64,000 nucleotides of DNA from Epiperipatus broadwayi (Eukaryota > Onychophora > Udeonychophora > Euonychophora > Peripatidae): assembly GCA_028023455.1 (NCBI GenBank), contig JAQFVV010012975.1, positions 1 through 64,000 on the forward strand, given 5' to 3'. Positions 42,490 through 55,075 of the stretch are shown here, piece by piece. A model generated the notes under the pieces. It worked only from the letters and a program-made list of their open reading frames with translations, searched no databases and was not told the DNA's origin. Position 1 is the stretch's first letter; the number at the start of each line of letters is the position of its first letter. The position numbers and the translations under genes are program-made.

Positions 42490-43035
42490 TTTTGCATGTT
42501 TTTGACAATTCCCCCCCCCCCATGCGAATTATTCTGTATATATTATACATTAAAATGCATGTAAAACAATATACTTTATTTTTAAAAAAATTTGCTAAAA
42601 ATTGCTTAGAAGGTGGAAAATTCTTAATTCCCACTCTAACAATAGACCTAAGTCACAGACTGACATTTTCAGCCATTTTCTGTTGACAAGGCTGTAAAAC
42701 ATTTGGTGTTTTATGATATTGTAGTTCCAATGACACATAAGCATGTTCATTTGTGAATTTATTATGGCATTAGATATTTTTTATAAAATAATTTACACTA
42801 TATTTATTAGATATCAAGACATATAAATTATAAAAAACTATTTTGAAATGAAATACTTTATTTTCAAAAATATAATGTTATATTATCTGCTAATGTAAAG
42901 TATGACCTGAAACAAATTATAAGATTACCTTTATGTAAACAATCTAATTTATATTTATGAGAAAGATAAGATTTCAATTTTGCAATACATATTCAAAAAA
43001 TTTAAGCTTTTAAAGCATAATTAAGTAGATATAAT
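42490..43035 (+). repeat. Repeat X, copy 2
   Basis: Second copy of the 40705-41290 repeat; it includes a C-run at 42511-42520. Confidence 0.7.
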
Positions 43036-43279
43036 TGAAATATAATAATTATTTGTTTTGATGCTTAAAAATAAGTATTAATAACTATTTTGTTGATTTT
43101 ATAAACTAGAAATAATCTTTCTAGAAACGATGATGTGAAAGTCTTTGTTTTGATTGCAATCTCATTTTTTTAATATTTATGGAAACAAAATGTGAACATT
43201 TAAAATTTATTTCAGTGGTAAACAAAAATTCTATCAAATGAAGTCAAAGTTATTATTTTCTGATAAGTAATAATCACTT

Positions 43280-43790
43280 CATCATATATTTTTCATTGAA
43301 GTGTGAGACAAAGAAAAGTGCCAGAAAATGCTAAAATATTTAAGTCGATGCAAAACTAAAAATAGGTTAAATTATTTAATTCTTTGAACAATTCTTTAAT
43401 TGTATTTGGCCTGTCGCATACAAAACATAATGAACATATCCATAATATACAGTAATGTTTGTTCGATAACATTCCTTTTTAGAATATTTACTTCATTTGT
43501 AGTAATTACAAAATTACATATTTGAGCAACAGTAGGTAAACCCATTGGCCAACCATTACCATTTAATAATTTTTTTTTAAATACTGCAAAAATAGTTTTG
43601 TTAATAAAGCTTAATGTTTCAGTTATAAATTTTATTATTTTCATGGTAACATTTTTTAAACTTAAACCAATTGAAATAATTTCAATAGTCACTATTCAGA
43701 TTTTACTAATAAAATCAAATGATGAACATATTATATATTTACTAAAACCAATAATTTATTATACCATTTTTTCAATTAAAGAATGTGTTT
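43280..43790 (-). pseudogene. PLE-E reverse transcriptase fragment
   Basis: The minus-strand open frame 43396-43692 holds FINKTIFAVFKKKLLNGNGWPMGLPTVAQICN, in which GWPMGLP stands for the PLE motif G-x-P/A-M-G-S-P. It is followed by a degenerate catalytic box YIMDMFIMFC in place of Y-V/I-D-D-I-F-x-I-W, with one Asp lost. The next segment RPNTIKELFKELNNL fits the helix after the palm. Upstream frames are broken. This is a fourth or fifth PLE family in the window and is inactive. Confidence 0.6.
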
Positions 43791-43879
43791 CATAATAAAT
43801 TTCCACCTTCCCCAAATCAAACATTAAATGTAATGGTTCATTCTCTTTATGCAGTTTTATATTTGAAAAAATCTAGTAA

Positions 43880-44113
43880 GTGGATAAATTTTTGAAAATA
43901 TATCTTATTACTGTATTTACAAATATTCAATTATATAATCACATTCCACAACTATTTACAGCAGTGCTGCAAGAAGTATTTTGTGGATTAAAATGGGAAG
44001 CTAAAGGAGTGAAATTAAGTGGAGATTATTTAAGTCATTTAGATTTTGCAGATGATGAAATTGTTTTTGCAAATAATGGTTTGGAGCTACATGAAATGTT
44101 GCAGGAGTTATGA
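43880..44113 (+). pseudogene. RTE reverse transcriptase palm
   Basis: 77 codons including AVLQEVFCGLKWEAKGVKLSG and LDFADDEIVFANNGLELHEML. The two catalytic Asp residues of FADD are intact, but the frame ends at a TGA (44111) just beyond, and the N-terminal RT and endonuclease are missing. Dead fragment. Confidence 0.75.
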
Positions 44114-44845
44114 GATGAAAGTAAGAAAGTAGGACTAAGATAAATGTTAAAAAGACTAAAGTAATGATTAATAGATTTTTTCAAAATATGAAAACAAAGA
44201 TTCATTATGATGAGTTAGAAGAAGTTAACAGTTACAAATATCTTGGTCAGATTATTAATTCAGATGGAAATATAATAGATGAAATAAATCATAGAATTAA
44301 ACTTGGTTGGAGTGCTTTTGGTAGAAATAACATGATACTAAAAGGAATTTTGTCTATGTGTTTGAAAAGGAAGGTTTTTAATAAATGTGTTTTGACAGGT
44401 CTTACTTATGGATCTGAGACTTGGACACTTAATAGAAGAGCAATACAGAGACTTCAGACCACTCAAAGAAGTATGGAGAGATGCATGTTGGGAGTAACAA
44501 GAAAGGTTTGAAAACACGATGTATGGGTAAGAGAAAAAAACAGATGTTATTGACCTTATTGACAAAATTAAAAGACTGAAATGGAGTTGGGCTGGACATA
44601 TTGCTAGAAGAGATGATAATAGATGGACAATTGAAATTTTAAACTGGATTCCAAGAGATTGTAAAAGACCCAGAAAAAGATCACGTAGAATATAGATGGA
44701 TAAAATAAGAAAGTGTGCAGGTTGATGTGGAGAAGAGAAGCTAAAGTTAGGAAAAGATGGATTGAACTTGGAGAGACCTTCATCCTGTAGTGGATTGATA
44801 ATGGTTGATGGTGATAATGATGATTGGTTTGGAGAAGTACAGACA
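43905..44845 (+). mobile_element. RTE-type LINE, 3' half
   Basis: A 5'-truncated non-LTR retrotransposon: LFTAVLQEVFCGLKWEAKG, HLDFADDEIVFANN (catalytic F-A-D-D box, ~44035), a decayed K-T-K-V-M-I-N stretch (~44155), NSYKYLGQIINSDG (~44230), LTYGSETWTLNRR (~44400) and LQTTQRSMERCMLGVT (~44450). It then continues, in shifted frames, with a WAGHIARRDDNRW-like segment (44590-44640) and a C-terminal RW.D.I.-type end near 44840. This motif series is characteristic of RTE-clade ORFs. A (TA/TG)n tract follows immediately. Confidence 0.85.
44164..44511 (+). pseudogene. RTE C-terminal segment
   Basis: 115 codons: KIHYDELEEVNSYKYLG, INHRIKLGWSAFGRNN, LKRKVFNKCVLTGLTYGSETW and RSMERCMLGVTRKV. This is the RTE region after the palm (thumb plus conserved C-terminal domain). 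It is cut by a TGA at 44509; similarity continues in other frames for ~300 bp. Confidence 0.8.
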
Positions 44846-44857
44846 TTGAATTATAAT

Positions 44858-44867
44858 ATTATATATA

Positions 44868-44958
<91 letters not shown>

Positions 44959-44983
44959 TTTATATATATATATATATATATAT
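44858..44983. repeat. Imperfect (TA)n microsatellite
   Basis: TA tract with occasional TG and GA interruptions, directly after the RTE 3' end. Confidence 0.9.
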
Positions 44984-46485
44984 TCTGACCTTGCTCTCGT
45001 GCATCCTCACTTCTAGATAATATATGGTATAAAATAAAATAGGTTCTAGCTCAGTTAATAGTTAATAAATAAAATATTCAGCATTAAAATTAAAATGTTT
45101 CACTAGCTCAAATTTACAATACGAATAAGGTTCAGTTTATAAAAATAAATTAAATAAATATTTAATATTTTCATGAGACTTGAAGTGAAAATACAGGTAA
45201 CAAAATAGATTACATTGAGCCAATATCCCACAGGATACTACCTCAATGGCATAAGAACACTAGCCCCCTTATTACTATTTTAAATAACAAACTCATAGTA
45301 TTCTTACGACTTTAATAACTTCTACTCACTGAGATTAAACTAATAATTAAGTCTTAATCTTCTATTTGTAATAATCTAGCTCAAATAAAATAATATCAGG
45401 TTCATAAAGTTTATTCTAAGTTAATAAAAATACGGTAGTAAAATATGAGAAGGGATTTTATGTCATAATCTACTACACTGAAACTAATAATAATAAATAA
45501 CAATAATAATATTCTTCATTGTTTAATTACTACTGGATATCTTTTCTTTTCGTTATATTTTTATTACCATAATAAAATAATTTTATATAATCTTTTATCT
45601 TCATGAATATAATAAATAAATATGTGGTAGCATATGATAATCTGACAAACAAAATATGTGTGGCAACTGATAGCATCTGATTCAGTATACAATTGTGATA
45701 ACTGATTTATAACCAATAAAATAATGTAAAATTATAATTATTTAATTAAAATGAATACCAATAAAATATTTAAATTCTTAAATATAACTCTCTATTTATC
45801 TTTTTGTGCAAAATTATATTTTTGTTACAATTGTTATGAATATATCGTGATTTCATGCAGTGAAGTGGAGAAATAAACAATCAAGACACGAAAATTTTGA
45901 AAAAACAAATTTTAACAAAGTTTATTAACAACAACAAATAAAATAAACAATTTATGTACACTATTTACAATGGATATCCTTATTTTAATCTTACATTTTT
46001 ATCTACTAAGTTATATAAAAAATAGTTTATAGTTTAGTTATATCTTTATTTATCCTTAAGACAAAATAATAAAAAAGTGTTACTGTTTGGTTTCTGATTA
46101 TGGTTAACTTATTACAAAATATATTTATCTACTTTATTAGCAACAGCATTTTATCCTTAATATTATTAAACTAACTTATTTTAAAAATTCATACTTAGAA
46201 AAGAAAAATTCTATAGAAAACAAAATTTTATAATGAGTATGGATTTCTCAAGATATTTTAAAATTTTCATCTTGCAAAGTCAAAGATGTTACACAAAATA
46301 TTATCCAAAATTCAATACTAGATTTTAGTATTTATCCCACAATGTTTACTAATCATAATATATTCTTCTTTAAGCCTTACTTTAGTATGATATAAGTGTA
46401 ATCATCAATTTGTTTCTGTTAATCAATAAACAAAAGATATACTATGCATATTGTTTACATAATTTACTTTGTACTATTGTATTTT

Positions 46486-46588
46486 AAAATATGCAATACT
46501 TATTTTCTCTTAAAAAAAATAATACTAAAACATTTAAAATTATTATCACTTTAAAGAAAATATCTTTGTTTAGATACTTTATTTTAAA
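46486..46588 (+). repeat. Inverted repeat, left arm (~105 bp)
   Basis: Almost perfect complement of 47344-47452 (shared: TATCTAAACAAAGATATTTT and AAGTGATAATAATTTTAAAT on the right arm). The arms enclose ~755 bp. It may be a non-autonomous DNA element or a local inverted duplication. Confidence 0.75.
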
Positions 46589-47343
46589 AAAGTTTATATT
46601 TAATTTCTGAAATAAAATTCAAAATATATTCTATGATTCTTTTCTTTCCTTAGGATACTTTGGATCTTCAATTTTAAGTTATAATAGTCTGCTCCTTATA
46701 AGCAAATAAACTAATCTTATACAAAAACGATAGAATAACATTGGTTCTAAATTATTTATCATTTCTCTTAAACATATCTTACTGAACGATGCAGTTACAT
46801 GAAATAAAGATAGTGAAAACAGATACATAGGCTTAAGGAAGAAAGCTAGAGTATTACTCTTAACATATCTCAAAATCATGGTACAATGCGAAGAGGTATG
46901 ACATTTACTTGCCTAATATCCTCTAGTACAGGGACGATGTTAAAGCTATTTCTTCAGCTTTATTAGAACATCAAATATTTAAAGAAATATAAACACTGTC
47001 CAAATAAAATGTGTATCAGTCACAGGGCTGTGTTAACTATGCTGATAACCACATAAAGACTAAATATTATTTCCATTCCTTATAACATCCTATTTCTTAA
47101 AACATTATCTTGGTTTCCTGTTCACTAAGTACTTCCAAGCCACTATATCAACATTATTTCTCAAGATTTTCCACATCTTACATAGATAAATAACTATCTG
47201 CATTTACAAAACAATAAATAAAATTCATTAATAGTTAAACAATCTTATGATTCCATAAGAAAAGTTGCTTACTTCATTGCTCTGTATGTTTAATCATATA
47301 CAATCTACTTAGACAATATTTGAATATCCTATAACATGAAAAT

Positions 47344-47452
47344 TTTAAAATAAGGTATCTAAACAAAGATATTTTCTTTAAAGTGATAATAATTTTAAAT
47401 GTTTTAGTATTATTTTTTTTAAGAGAAAAAATAATCGTTGTATGCATATTTT
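47344..47452 (-). repeat. Inverted repeat, right arm (~105 bp)
   Basis: Partner of 46486-46588. No clear target duplication was seen outside the arms. Confidence 0.75.
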
Positions 47453-48680
47453 CAAATCAATCCTATCTCATAATGTTTTTTTTTTAAAAAAAAAAAAATA
47501 TTGTATGAAAATGCGTTGCATATAATTAAAAAACTTTTACACTTCATTTTTCCAATTTATGGATGATCTAAAGAAAACAAAAAATATATATACATTATAA
47601 ATTATCAATAGTTATTATTATTACCAATAACCTTTATCTAGTCATCATGTTCAGTAGGCTTTTCTTTATCCACTTGAGCATTACAGATATAAAAAAAAAT
47701 CACACCCATACACTTTATATTAAAATATTTTTAGCTAAATTATTAGATTGTTATATTATAAAATTTTAATATTAATAAATCAATGTTTTTATGTTTTTTC
47801 AAATCTTATATAAAAAATTTAGATTTAAACTAGGTTAACAAAATAAAAGGAATCAAAACTATATTTACATATTTTCTTGACAATAGTTCCTGATAAGTCC
47901 AAAATGTTTATTATTTTCTCTAGAGTTTTTAAAAAATGTTCTTCTCCAAGCACGTTAAAGTTTAAAATAAAAATAATTATTAATCCATTTAGTAAAATTT
48001 ATAGAAAATAATCCTTGGTTTTAGTATTTAAGATGATAATTATTAAAACATAATATTAATTAATCACGTGAAGCCTCTTAGACTTCTCTACCAATATTCT
48101 CTGCGTATCCAATGCATCAATCCATCTAATTTAACTTTAAAAATATTCGATGAACTTTTAAGTACTATTTGTATTTCCATGGATCCATCTTTTATTCAAC
48201 TATATGTTCACTTATTTATGTAAGTTTCCTTCTTAATACATTTAAATTTTCATTTAGTATTTTTATATATCACTTTTAAAAATAAATTTAAAAATGTTAC
48301 ATTCAGAAAGGATATAACATTTTACTCCTTTTGATATAATATTATATAAAATAATTCATGCAATATACAATTGTCTTATTACTATTTAAAAAATAAATCT
48401 TGGATAGGCTTATAAATAATAATGTGTCTCCAATTTTTTCATTAGACTCTGTATGATGTCCGTGCTGTAGTTTTTTTTATGTACCAAAACAGTTCTCCGG
48501 TTATGCATAAATAAAGCTGTATCAATAAATATTTCAAATATTTTTTCAGTATTACAATTTATATCCATTTTATTTCGTAGTATATCCATTTTTTATTGCG
48601 TAGTTTAGGTTAAACTTTTAGATAAAATACGACTGGTAAGTACTTTAAAAAATTAGAAAATCTTCTCCACAAAGTTTCTA

Positions 48681-48685
48681 AATAT

Positions 48686-48775
<90 letters not shown>
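48681..48775. repeat. (TA)n microsatellite
   Basis: TA tract with two AATAT interruptions. Confidence 0.95.
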
Positions 48776-48778
<3 letters not shown>

Positions 48779-49885
48779 TCTAAAACTTTCTTTTGCAAAA
48801 CACTTTAAAATTATCAATTAGTTTTTGCAAAATAAATGATAAGAAAGTACCAAAAAAAATTGACTTTCTCCGGTTTCAATACATTATTAATCTCCCCATA
48901 TACCCCCGTGAAATTCATATTTATAGTCTGTAAGAATACTTATTCCTATTGGTTAATTCTTACTTTCGCTTGAGAACAAATTTACATATTTTAAATTTAT
49001 AGTAGAATTGAATTTCAAAATTAGAAATTATGACGTAATGAACTTAAAATATTATTTAAAATATTACTTTTGAATAAATTATTATTTTATTAAAACTATT
49101 TAAACATTTAAAATAACTTTTAAAATGACATTTAATAACATTCCATTTCTTAATATTCAATTTATCTATTTTTATTTAAATAAAATATTTAATTTTTATA
49201 TTATATCTGTATTCGTCTTTATTACATTATTTAAACATTACATAAGATAGTTAACTTAATGTTTAATACTATTTACTTTTATGATAGGCAATAATTCTAT
49301 CCAATTCTATAATATAACTTTTAAAATATTTTAAACTTTGTTATTAATTCAAACACGCATGTGTGTGAGAGTATACATTAAAAGTCACGTGATTAATAAC
49401 TTTGACAGACGATTTTTAATCTATTTCTCTGCCTAGATTTATAAAATTGATACACTTATTATATTATATAAAATAATTATAAAAAATTTGGAAGAATAAT
49501 TTTAAAAATATAGAATTAGATATAATTATCATCATCATAAAGTTTATTTTTAAAATATATTATATTAATTTTGACTATTAAATATGACTATAAATTTAAA
49601 CATAGCATTTACTAAATTATTAGTTTTAAACTATTAAAATCGAATTTATTAAATATACTCTTTATATTTATAGCTGTGTTATTTAATATGGCCAGCTTTT
49701 ACAACCATGTGCAACAATATTTAAAGTTTTACATAACTATTTTTACATAATTCGCTATAATTTTATATACTACATACTTGCTTTAGCTTTAAATTGTACT
49801 TTAAAATTATAATTGACTTAATTCTAAAATTTAAAATTTTTAGTAATTGACTGTTATAAATTATTACTGACCTATAGAAAAGGGT

Positions 49886-49887
<2 letters not shown>
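48776..49887. other. AT-rich unassigned DNA
   Basis: Nothing recognised apart from high A+T content; GC is locally higher near 48860-48960. Confidence 0.45.

Positions 49888-49976
<89 letters not shown>
49888..49976. repeat. (TA)n microsatellite
   Basis: About 44 units, close to the 3' limit of the Ty3/gypsy fragment. Confidence 0.96.
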
Positions 49977-49977
<1 letters not shown>

Positions 49978-50444
49978 ATGGAATTTAATATGAGAAATGA
50001 AATGTGGATTATCAAAGAATAGAAAAAGTTGACTTTCAAAATAATTGGCTTTAAATGTAGATTCCAATTTGTATATAACTGTAAAAAGTTAAAATAATTT
50101 CCAAAGTGGTATCACATAAAAGTTAATATGTCTTGCAAGTTGTCTATGAATATGATATGTTATATGAAAATGATGGAGTGCAAATATATGATATGTAATA
50201 AAAGGCAATATTTAAAAAGTTTAAATTATTTAATTGACTTGAATAACCTAGATGATTGGTTTAATTTTGAAAGTAACTGTCAAGTATTATTTAATCAATG
50301 TTATGAACAAATGTGTATGAAATTTGATTGCTCTGACAATACATGGTTCAGATATTGTATTAGTCCTGCCCCGCTGTTTTTTAAACTGAAGCAATTTTGT
50401 TTGAAACTATATGCCCATCCATTATAGTTGAAAGTGATGTAATT

Positions 50445-50897
50445 TCAGTCCTCAAGATCTAGTCTGATCTGCCAGTACCTGGCCATTAAATCAAAAGTTG
50501 AGAATATTTTTTTATAGAATTTCATTAGTAATTCACTTATAGGTGGTAGAGAATTGGTGTCTAACACTGTTATTTTATTTAATTTCCATACATCTAGGCA
50601 TAACCGGATAGACCCATCTTTTTTCTTTACTGTCACTATTGGGTTATTGTATGGGGAGGAACACTTAGAAATAATTTTTCATTTCAACATATTCTCCAGT
50701 TGTTACTCCACTGCACTTTTGTTTTGATGCAGTATGGGATATGCTCGAGCTTGATATGGTTGAACTTTTACAAGCCTAATATTATGCACGTATCTCTTGA
50801 TAACTCCAGGGGTTTCTGAAAACACACTCTCATACTTATCCAACAACTCCTTCAAGTCTTTCCTTTCCTTAATCACATGACAGCTACCTTCCATCAC
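50445..50897 (-). pseudogene. Gypsy-type pre-RT and RT N-terminal half
   Basis: Two open segments (50703-50897 and 50445-50636) with clear connecting similarity. The first has ELLDKYESVFSETPGVI and a PYQARAYPI motif (the linker before gypsy RT). The join encodes CSSPYNNP; the second has TVKKKDGSIRLCLDVWKLN and IFSTFDLMARYWQIRL. FSTFDL carries the first catalytic Asp. The Y-x-D-D box would lie beyond 50300 and is not found intact. Confidence 0.8.
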
Positions 50898-51336
50898 CTT
50901 TTTTGATTCCTATTACAGCACTTTTTGCATTGCACCTCACATTATTATGATTTGCCTTGCAGACCTCAAATAAAATTTTGACCTTGTTGAACCTCATCTG
51001 ATAATGTTCATAATCTAACATGCAACCTGCTTTGCACATAAATTCTGACCTCAGCATAACATTGTGTATTAGTTTGTCTAAAATTAACATGATGTGGTTG
51101 GATTTCTTTCCTGCTATACTCTCACTCAAGCTTGTTCTGATGCCAGCACTTTTCTTATTCACCAACATTACACAGATATTCTTTAATGGTAAGGTTTTAA
51201 TTTTTACATTGCTCTGACATATCTCATTAAAGATTTTCTGTAACATTATGAATATGTGACATTCTGAGTCAAGCAACACACTAACCACTGTTTCTTCGAT
51301 ACTTATCTCTATTTTAGGACAGTTTTGAGGTGCCAT
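50884..51336 (-). pseudogene. Retroelement aspartic protease remnant
   Basis: 150 codons. EETVVSVLLDSECHIFIM stands at the protease active site, where the family has L-L-D-T/S-G-A/S. Here Gly is replaced by Glu, so it should be inactive. The second half has an IMLILDKLIHNVMLRSEF stretch in place of the usual I-L-G-x-D-F/L. A Lys/Cys-containing tail follows and the frame stops at 50884, overlapping the start of the next open segment in another frame. Confidence 0.65.
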
Positions 51337-51349
51337 TCTTAACTCCTCC

Positions 51350-51920
51350 CTTTTCTTCTTTTGTACTAAGTTTGCTACTTGTACAAGAGTATCCTCAGCA
51401 TTCCCTTAATTACTCTGAATTTCCTCATGTGTCTATCACTGTCTGACATCATGAGTATCTCTGCAGTTTGTTCTACTGTATCCTTCCCCACTATTATATC
51501 TTGAATGTTTTTTTGGAAAACTCCACCTTACTAAATACATAATCTAACATTTAGATATCTTATACGCTGTCACCATTCTTAATTTTGCCACTTGTTTACA
51601 AAATATGCAATGATTAACTCCCCTATTCTCCATTTGTCCTGTGCTACCTGACATTAAACATTATCCTGAAGTCCTTCCTCCCAATAGTTTTCTAACAGCA
51701 CTTGTTTGTATTCCTCAAAGTTTGTCAGTTTTACTCCCATTGACTCCCACAAAATTGGAGCCTCAACCTGCATGTAGCTACAGGCTATGCTAACTTTGAC
51801 TGATTTTCTGAATTCATTACATGAGGAAAACTGTTCCAAGATCTCTATGTGCCTATTTGGTATTTTCCTCTGCTTCCCACAAAAGTTTTTTATTTTTATA
51901 ACCCAGCTCACTGCTTCCAT
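51350..51920 (-). pseudogene. Gypsy-type gag remnant
   Basis: The open part 51654-51920 (88 codons) has the Gag core pattern: RHIEILEQFSSCNEF, KVSIACSYMQVEAPILWESM and FEEYKQVLLENYWEEGLQ, i.e. a hydrophobic helix set followed by F-x-x-x-L-x-x-x-Y-W. Similarity continues in broken frames to ~51350. No zinc knuckle recognised. Confidence 0.6.
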
Positions 51921-51960
51921 TTTAGAATTGAATGATCTATCTGTTCTTGTTTAAACATTT

Positions 51961-54204
51961 TTCCTTTTTATTTTTATTTTACATGAATGTACAAACAACC
52001 CTCATATTCTTAGTTTTATTGTTTTTTTTTGTCCTTCTATCATAATTTGCCCAGAGTGTCATTTTTCTTCCTTTAATCACATTTACACAGTCATATGAAA
52101 TACAATGGTTTATTGGTTGTGCCAATTTGACACATTCTGTTACACTGTACTAGTGGACTCTTTAAACCTAAATTAGTTATGTACTTTCCCACTAACTGTC
52201 ACCTGTGTCAGTTACAGCCCACATTGGGTATGCCATTGTACAACCCGCCTTCTATACATCTTTTTTTATTTTTTTAATTTTTTAACTCTCACTGTCTTTG
52301 AAGGCTTCACATCCATCAGGTGGAGATACTAATATCATTGTAAGCCAACTACCAATAATATCAACACTCTGCTACTAAATTATAAACCTGGCCATCCAAG
52401 CACTTTATTTATTTTAAGGAAAAATCCTTTAGGTGCCAGTCAATTACAATGTAATTAACATGCTTGCTCAACCAGCACTGAATTTAGTACCTGCCTCCCA
52501 GGAAGCTCATCATATTGTAGCTACTCAAAATTCTCCACTTACATTATAAACATCTATTTTTCAAGCTCAATATCATAGTTATTTACTCATTAAAACATTG
52601 GCATTATTCAATATCTATTGCCTAAAATTTTCCCTTTCTTTTAATATTGGCTCAAATCACTAACGATAATTAAATATTTCTATAACTCGCTATCTTTCTT
52701 TAATTTCTCATTTTTGTCTTATAATAGAAATGTGTACATATATTTTTGTAATACATTAGATATTTAATACATATTATCATATACATTTAAATGATACAAT
52801 TAAAAATAAAAGCATATTTAATTAGAGTACACATACACCCTAATGAGATTTGATTTTAACCATATGATTATGAAAGCTAATGTATGTAATAATAATCTAG
52901 AAATTAATAGTTTTTATAAAGTTCAAAACTTTTATACGACTGGTTTTCAACAGCTATAATTAAGTTTGAAGACAAAGGAAAATAAAATGATTTTATCTAG
53001 GATTTCAACACTGTAATATGCACAATAGGGATATGTAGCTTTGGATGACTCTGTTGCTTCAACCTCTTGATGATGATTCCTCGTAGGCTTTTTTATTTTT
53101 TTTTAGTGATGACATATGAACTATTCTGGACATGCACACTCCACTGATTTTCAGGTTCAAATGAGTATTTTTCTTCTTTGAACTAACTGAAGGTGTTATT
53201 ACAGCAAAGGTTCAGGCTGGTCACACAATTCGATGGATTCCACAACACATTTTTTTTTTATTTAACAGAATCAACTTTGACTTATTTGATTAAATTTTTC
53301 AAAATAATATAATAATATATTGTGATAATAATAAAGATAATTTAAACAATACTGATGCCTCCCTTATATATCCAGTGTTTCCTTATCTTAGGATTATTCA
53401 GACTTTCTACTGCACTTCTATTGGGTTTCTGTCCCTTTTTAGCATATAGGATTAATTCCTTTAGTTTATATTTTAATTAAATAGTATTAATTAATCCTTT
53501 GTTTGTTACTTATCACTAGCCATTGCAATTATATTTTTCTTTTGTTTTGTTTTTCAATTTTTAATTCTTTTATTTGCATTAGTTATCAATTGTATTATTT
53601 TGAGAAAATTCCTTTCTTTTTAACATTAATTTTTTACATATGCACACATTCCATTACTTTAAAATTATAAAACAAGAATGGATCTATTTATACCATAAAT
53701 AAATAAAACTATTTATATTATAAATAAATAATAAAGAAAATGTTAATCACTTTCTTTATCTTTTGTTTATTTCTGAAATCTTTTCCTCTGCTTTCAATTG
53801 TTTATCTCAATAAAACGGCCACCCCTAGTCTTTTTCTTTTTTTTTTTCTTTTTCTCAAACTTTTAAACTTCTTTTATTGTTTTTAAGATGTAAATATACA
53901 TTTCATTTTTAAAATTTTTTTTAAGCAAAACTCTTTCTACAAATTTATGCATAATAAATACCATGTAATGACTGCAACAATAATATATATGTATATTGTA
54001 ACCGGTTGGGTTACATGGTAACCCCATAATAATATAGTGTGTTTGCATATATATATAAAGTAAAGGAAAACTAGAAATTAACACAGACAAAAATTATAGT
54101 AGATATTTTCTACATTTACTGAAATAAAAATAAATTAATAACTCTGATTTAAATTATTGTTTTATAAATTAAACTTTTAAAAGGTCTGAATAAATATAAA
54201 TATT

Positions 54205-54206
<2 letters not shown>
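51961..54206. other. Mostly unassigned; moderately AT-rich
   Basis: 51961-52600 is less AT-rich than average and may include the leader or LTR of the adjacent gypsy fragment, but no repeat partner is in the window. 53000-53260 shows no recognisable domain. The rest is AT-rich DNA. Confidence 0.4.
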
Positions 54207-54277
<71 letters not shown>

Positions 54278-54314
54278 CATCATCAACATCATCATCATCA
54301 TCATGATCATCATC

Positions 54315-54390
<76 letters not shown>

Positions 54391-54405
54391 TTATTATTAT
54401 TATTT
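54207..54405. repeat. (TTA)n/(TCA)n microsatellite
   Basis: TTA units, then an ATC/ATG block (54278-54318), then TTA units again. Ile/Tyr/His-rich frames across it are artefacts. Confidence 0.95.
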
Positions 54406-54819
54406 TTCTGATTTTCAAATGTAAAAACACCATACTTATTTTTGGACTTTTTAAAATTAATTAAACAATTTTTTTATCTATTAGAAATCCCCTAAGTAAA
54501 AACATGTATATAGATTCCAAGGGATTAGAAAGATAAAAATAAAAATCTGTTTTTAATCAAGGTGTTGTTATAACACCTCAGATGATTTTATAAAAAGAGC
54601 TGATAAAAAATATCAGTCAGTCTGGTTAGTGATTTTTGAAGAGAACAGGTCAACTGTAGAGTTGGTTATAATATATTGTTGCAGCGTGTTGAAATTTGCA
54701 GCAGTTGGTTTTAGCTGACCATACAGTTGGCAGAATAGCTACCATGAATTGATATAGCTGAAGGCAGATCAGTAGACTCAGAAGCTGCTAATATTTCCTT
54801 CTCTGGAGTTTGAATTCAA

Positions 54820-55062
54820 TTGGAGAAAATGACCCACTTTTTTATGCTGAAATTCATAGCCTTGAACATGGAGGACAGTTGCTTTTATCTGAAATCTATC
54901 AAACCAGGACAGCTGTTTGCCTGGAATAACCCTAGATTGAAATGGATGAACTACAAATCAAGATTTTACATGGATTGCATACTTTTACCTGATGATGACA
55001 ACAAACCTGAAATTATATTTTTCTGCTGGATGAAAAACCAAGCTTACCAAAAGAAAGCTTGA
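54820..55062 (+). other. Unassigned open frame in a GC-richer patch
   Basis: 80 codons (MEKMTHFFMLKFIALNMED...). The surrounding 54620-55075 is ~38-40% G+C, above background. Another frame over the same bases also reads plausibly, so coding status is uncertain. No family recognised and no splice structure evident. Could be a fossil exon or part of an unknown repeat. Confidence 0.15.
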
Positions 55063-55075
55063 AGAAATTGGTATA

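Larger units (their letters stand above)
44984..48680. other. AT-rich unassigned DNA with inverted repeats
   Basis: No assignable gene. Around 45900-45960 (minus) a segment with AATAAA-type signals and TTGTTGTTAATAAAC resembles a transcript or LTR end but has no partner. A ~105-bp inverted repeat pair lies at 46486-46588 / 47344-47452. A short minus-strand frame (46679-46879) between the arms shows no domain. Confidence 0.45.
50130..51960 (-). mobile_element. Ty3/gypsy-type LTR retrotransposon fragment
   Basis: Minus strand, 5' to 3': gag-like (51920-51350), aspartic protease (51336-50884), pre-RT linker (50897-50703), then the RT N-terminal half (50700-~50280). The RT is recognisable as VKKKDGSIRLCLD, WKLNKIT, FSTFDLMARYWQI and, in another frame, LKNSGAGLIQYLNHVL (~50340). 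Order and spacing fit a gypsy gag-pol. RNase H and integrase are missing, and the remaining sequence fades near 50130. LTRs were not found. Less AT-rich than its surroundings. Confidence 0.85.

Noticed and set aside
50128-50427. 99-codon plus-strand frame (MSCKLSMNMICYMK...)
   Set aside because: It is antisense to the gypsy RT continuation (LKNSGAGLIQYLNHVL on the minus strand), so a shadow frame.
54986-55012. CTGATGA...GAAA resembling a hammerhead core
   Set aside because: The intervening bases cannot form stem II, and there is no stem I.
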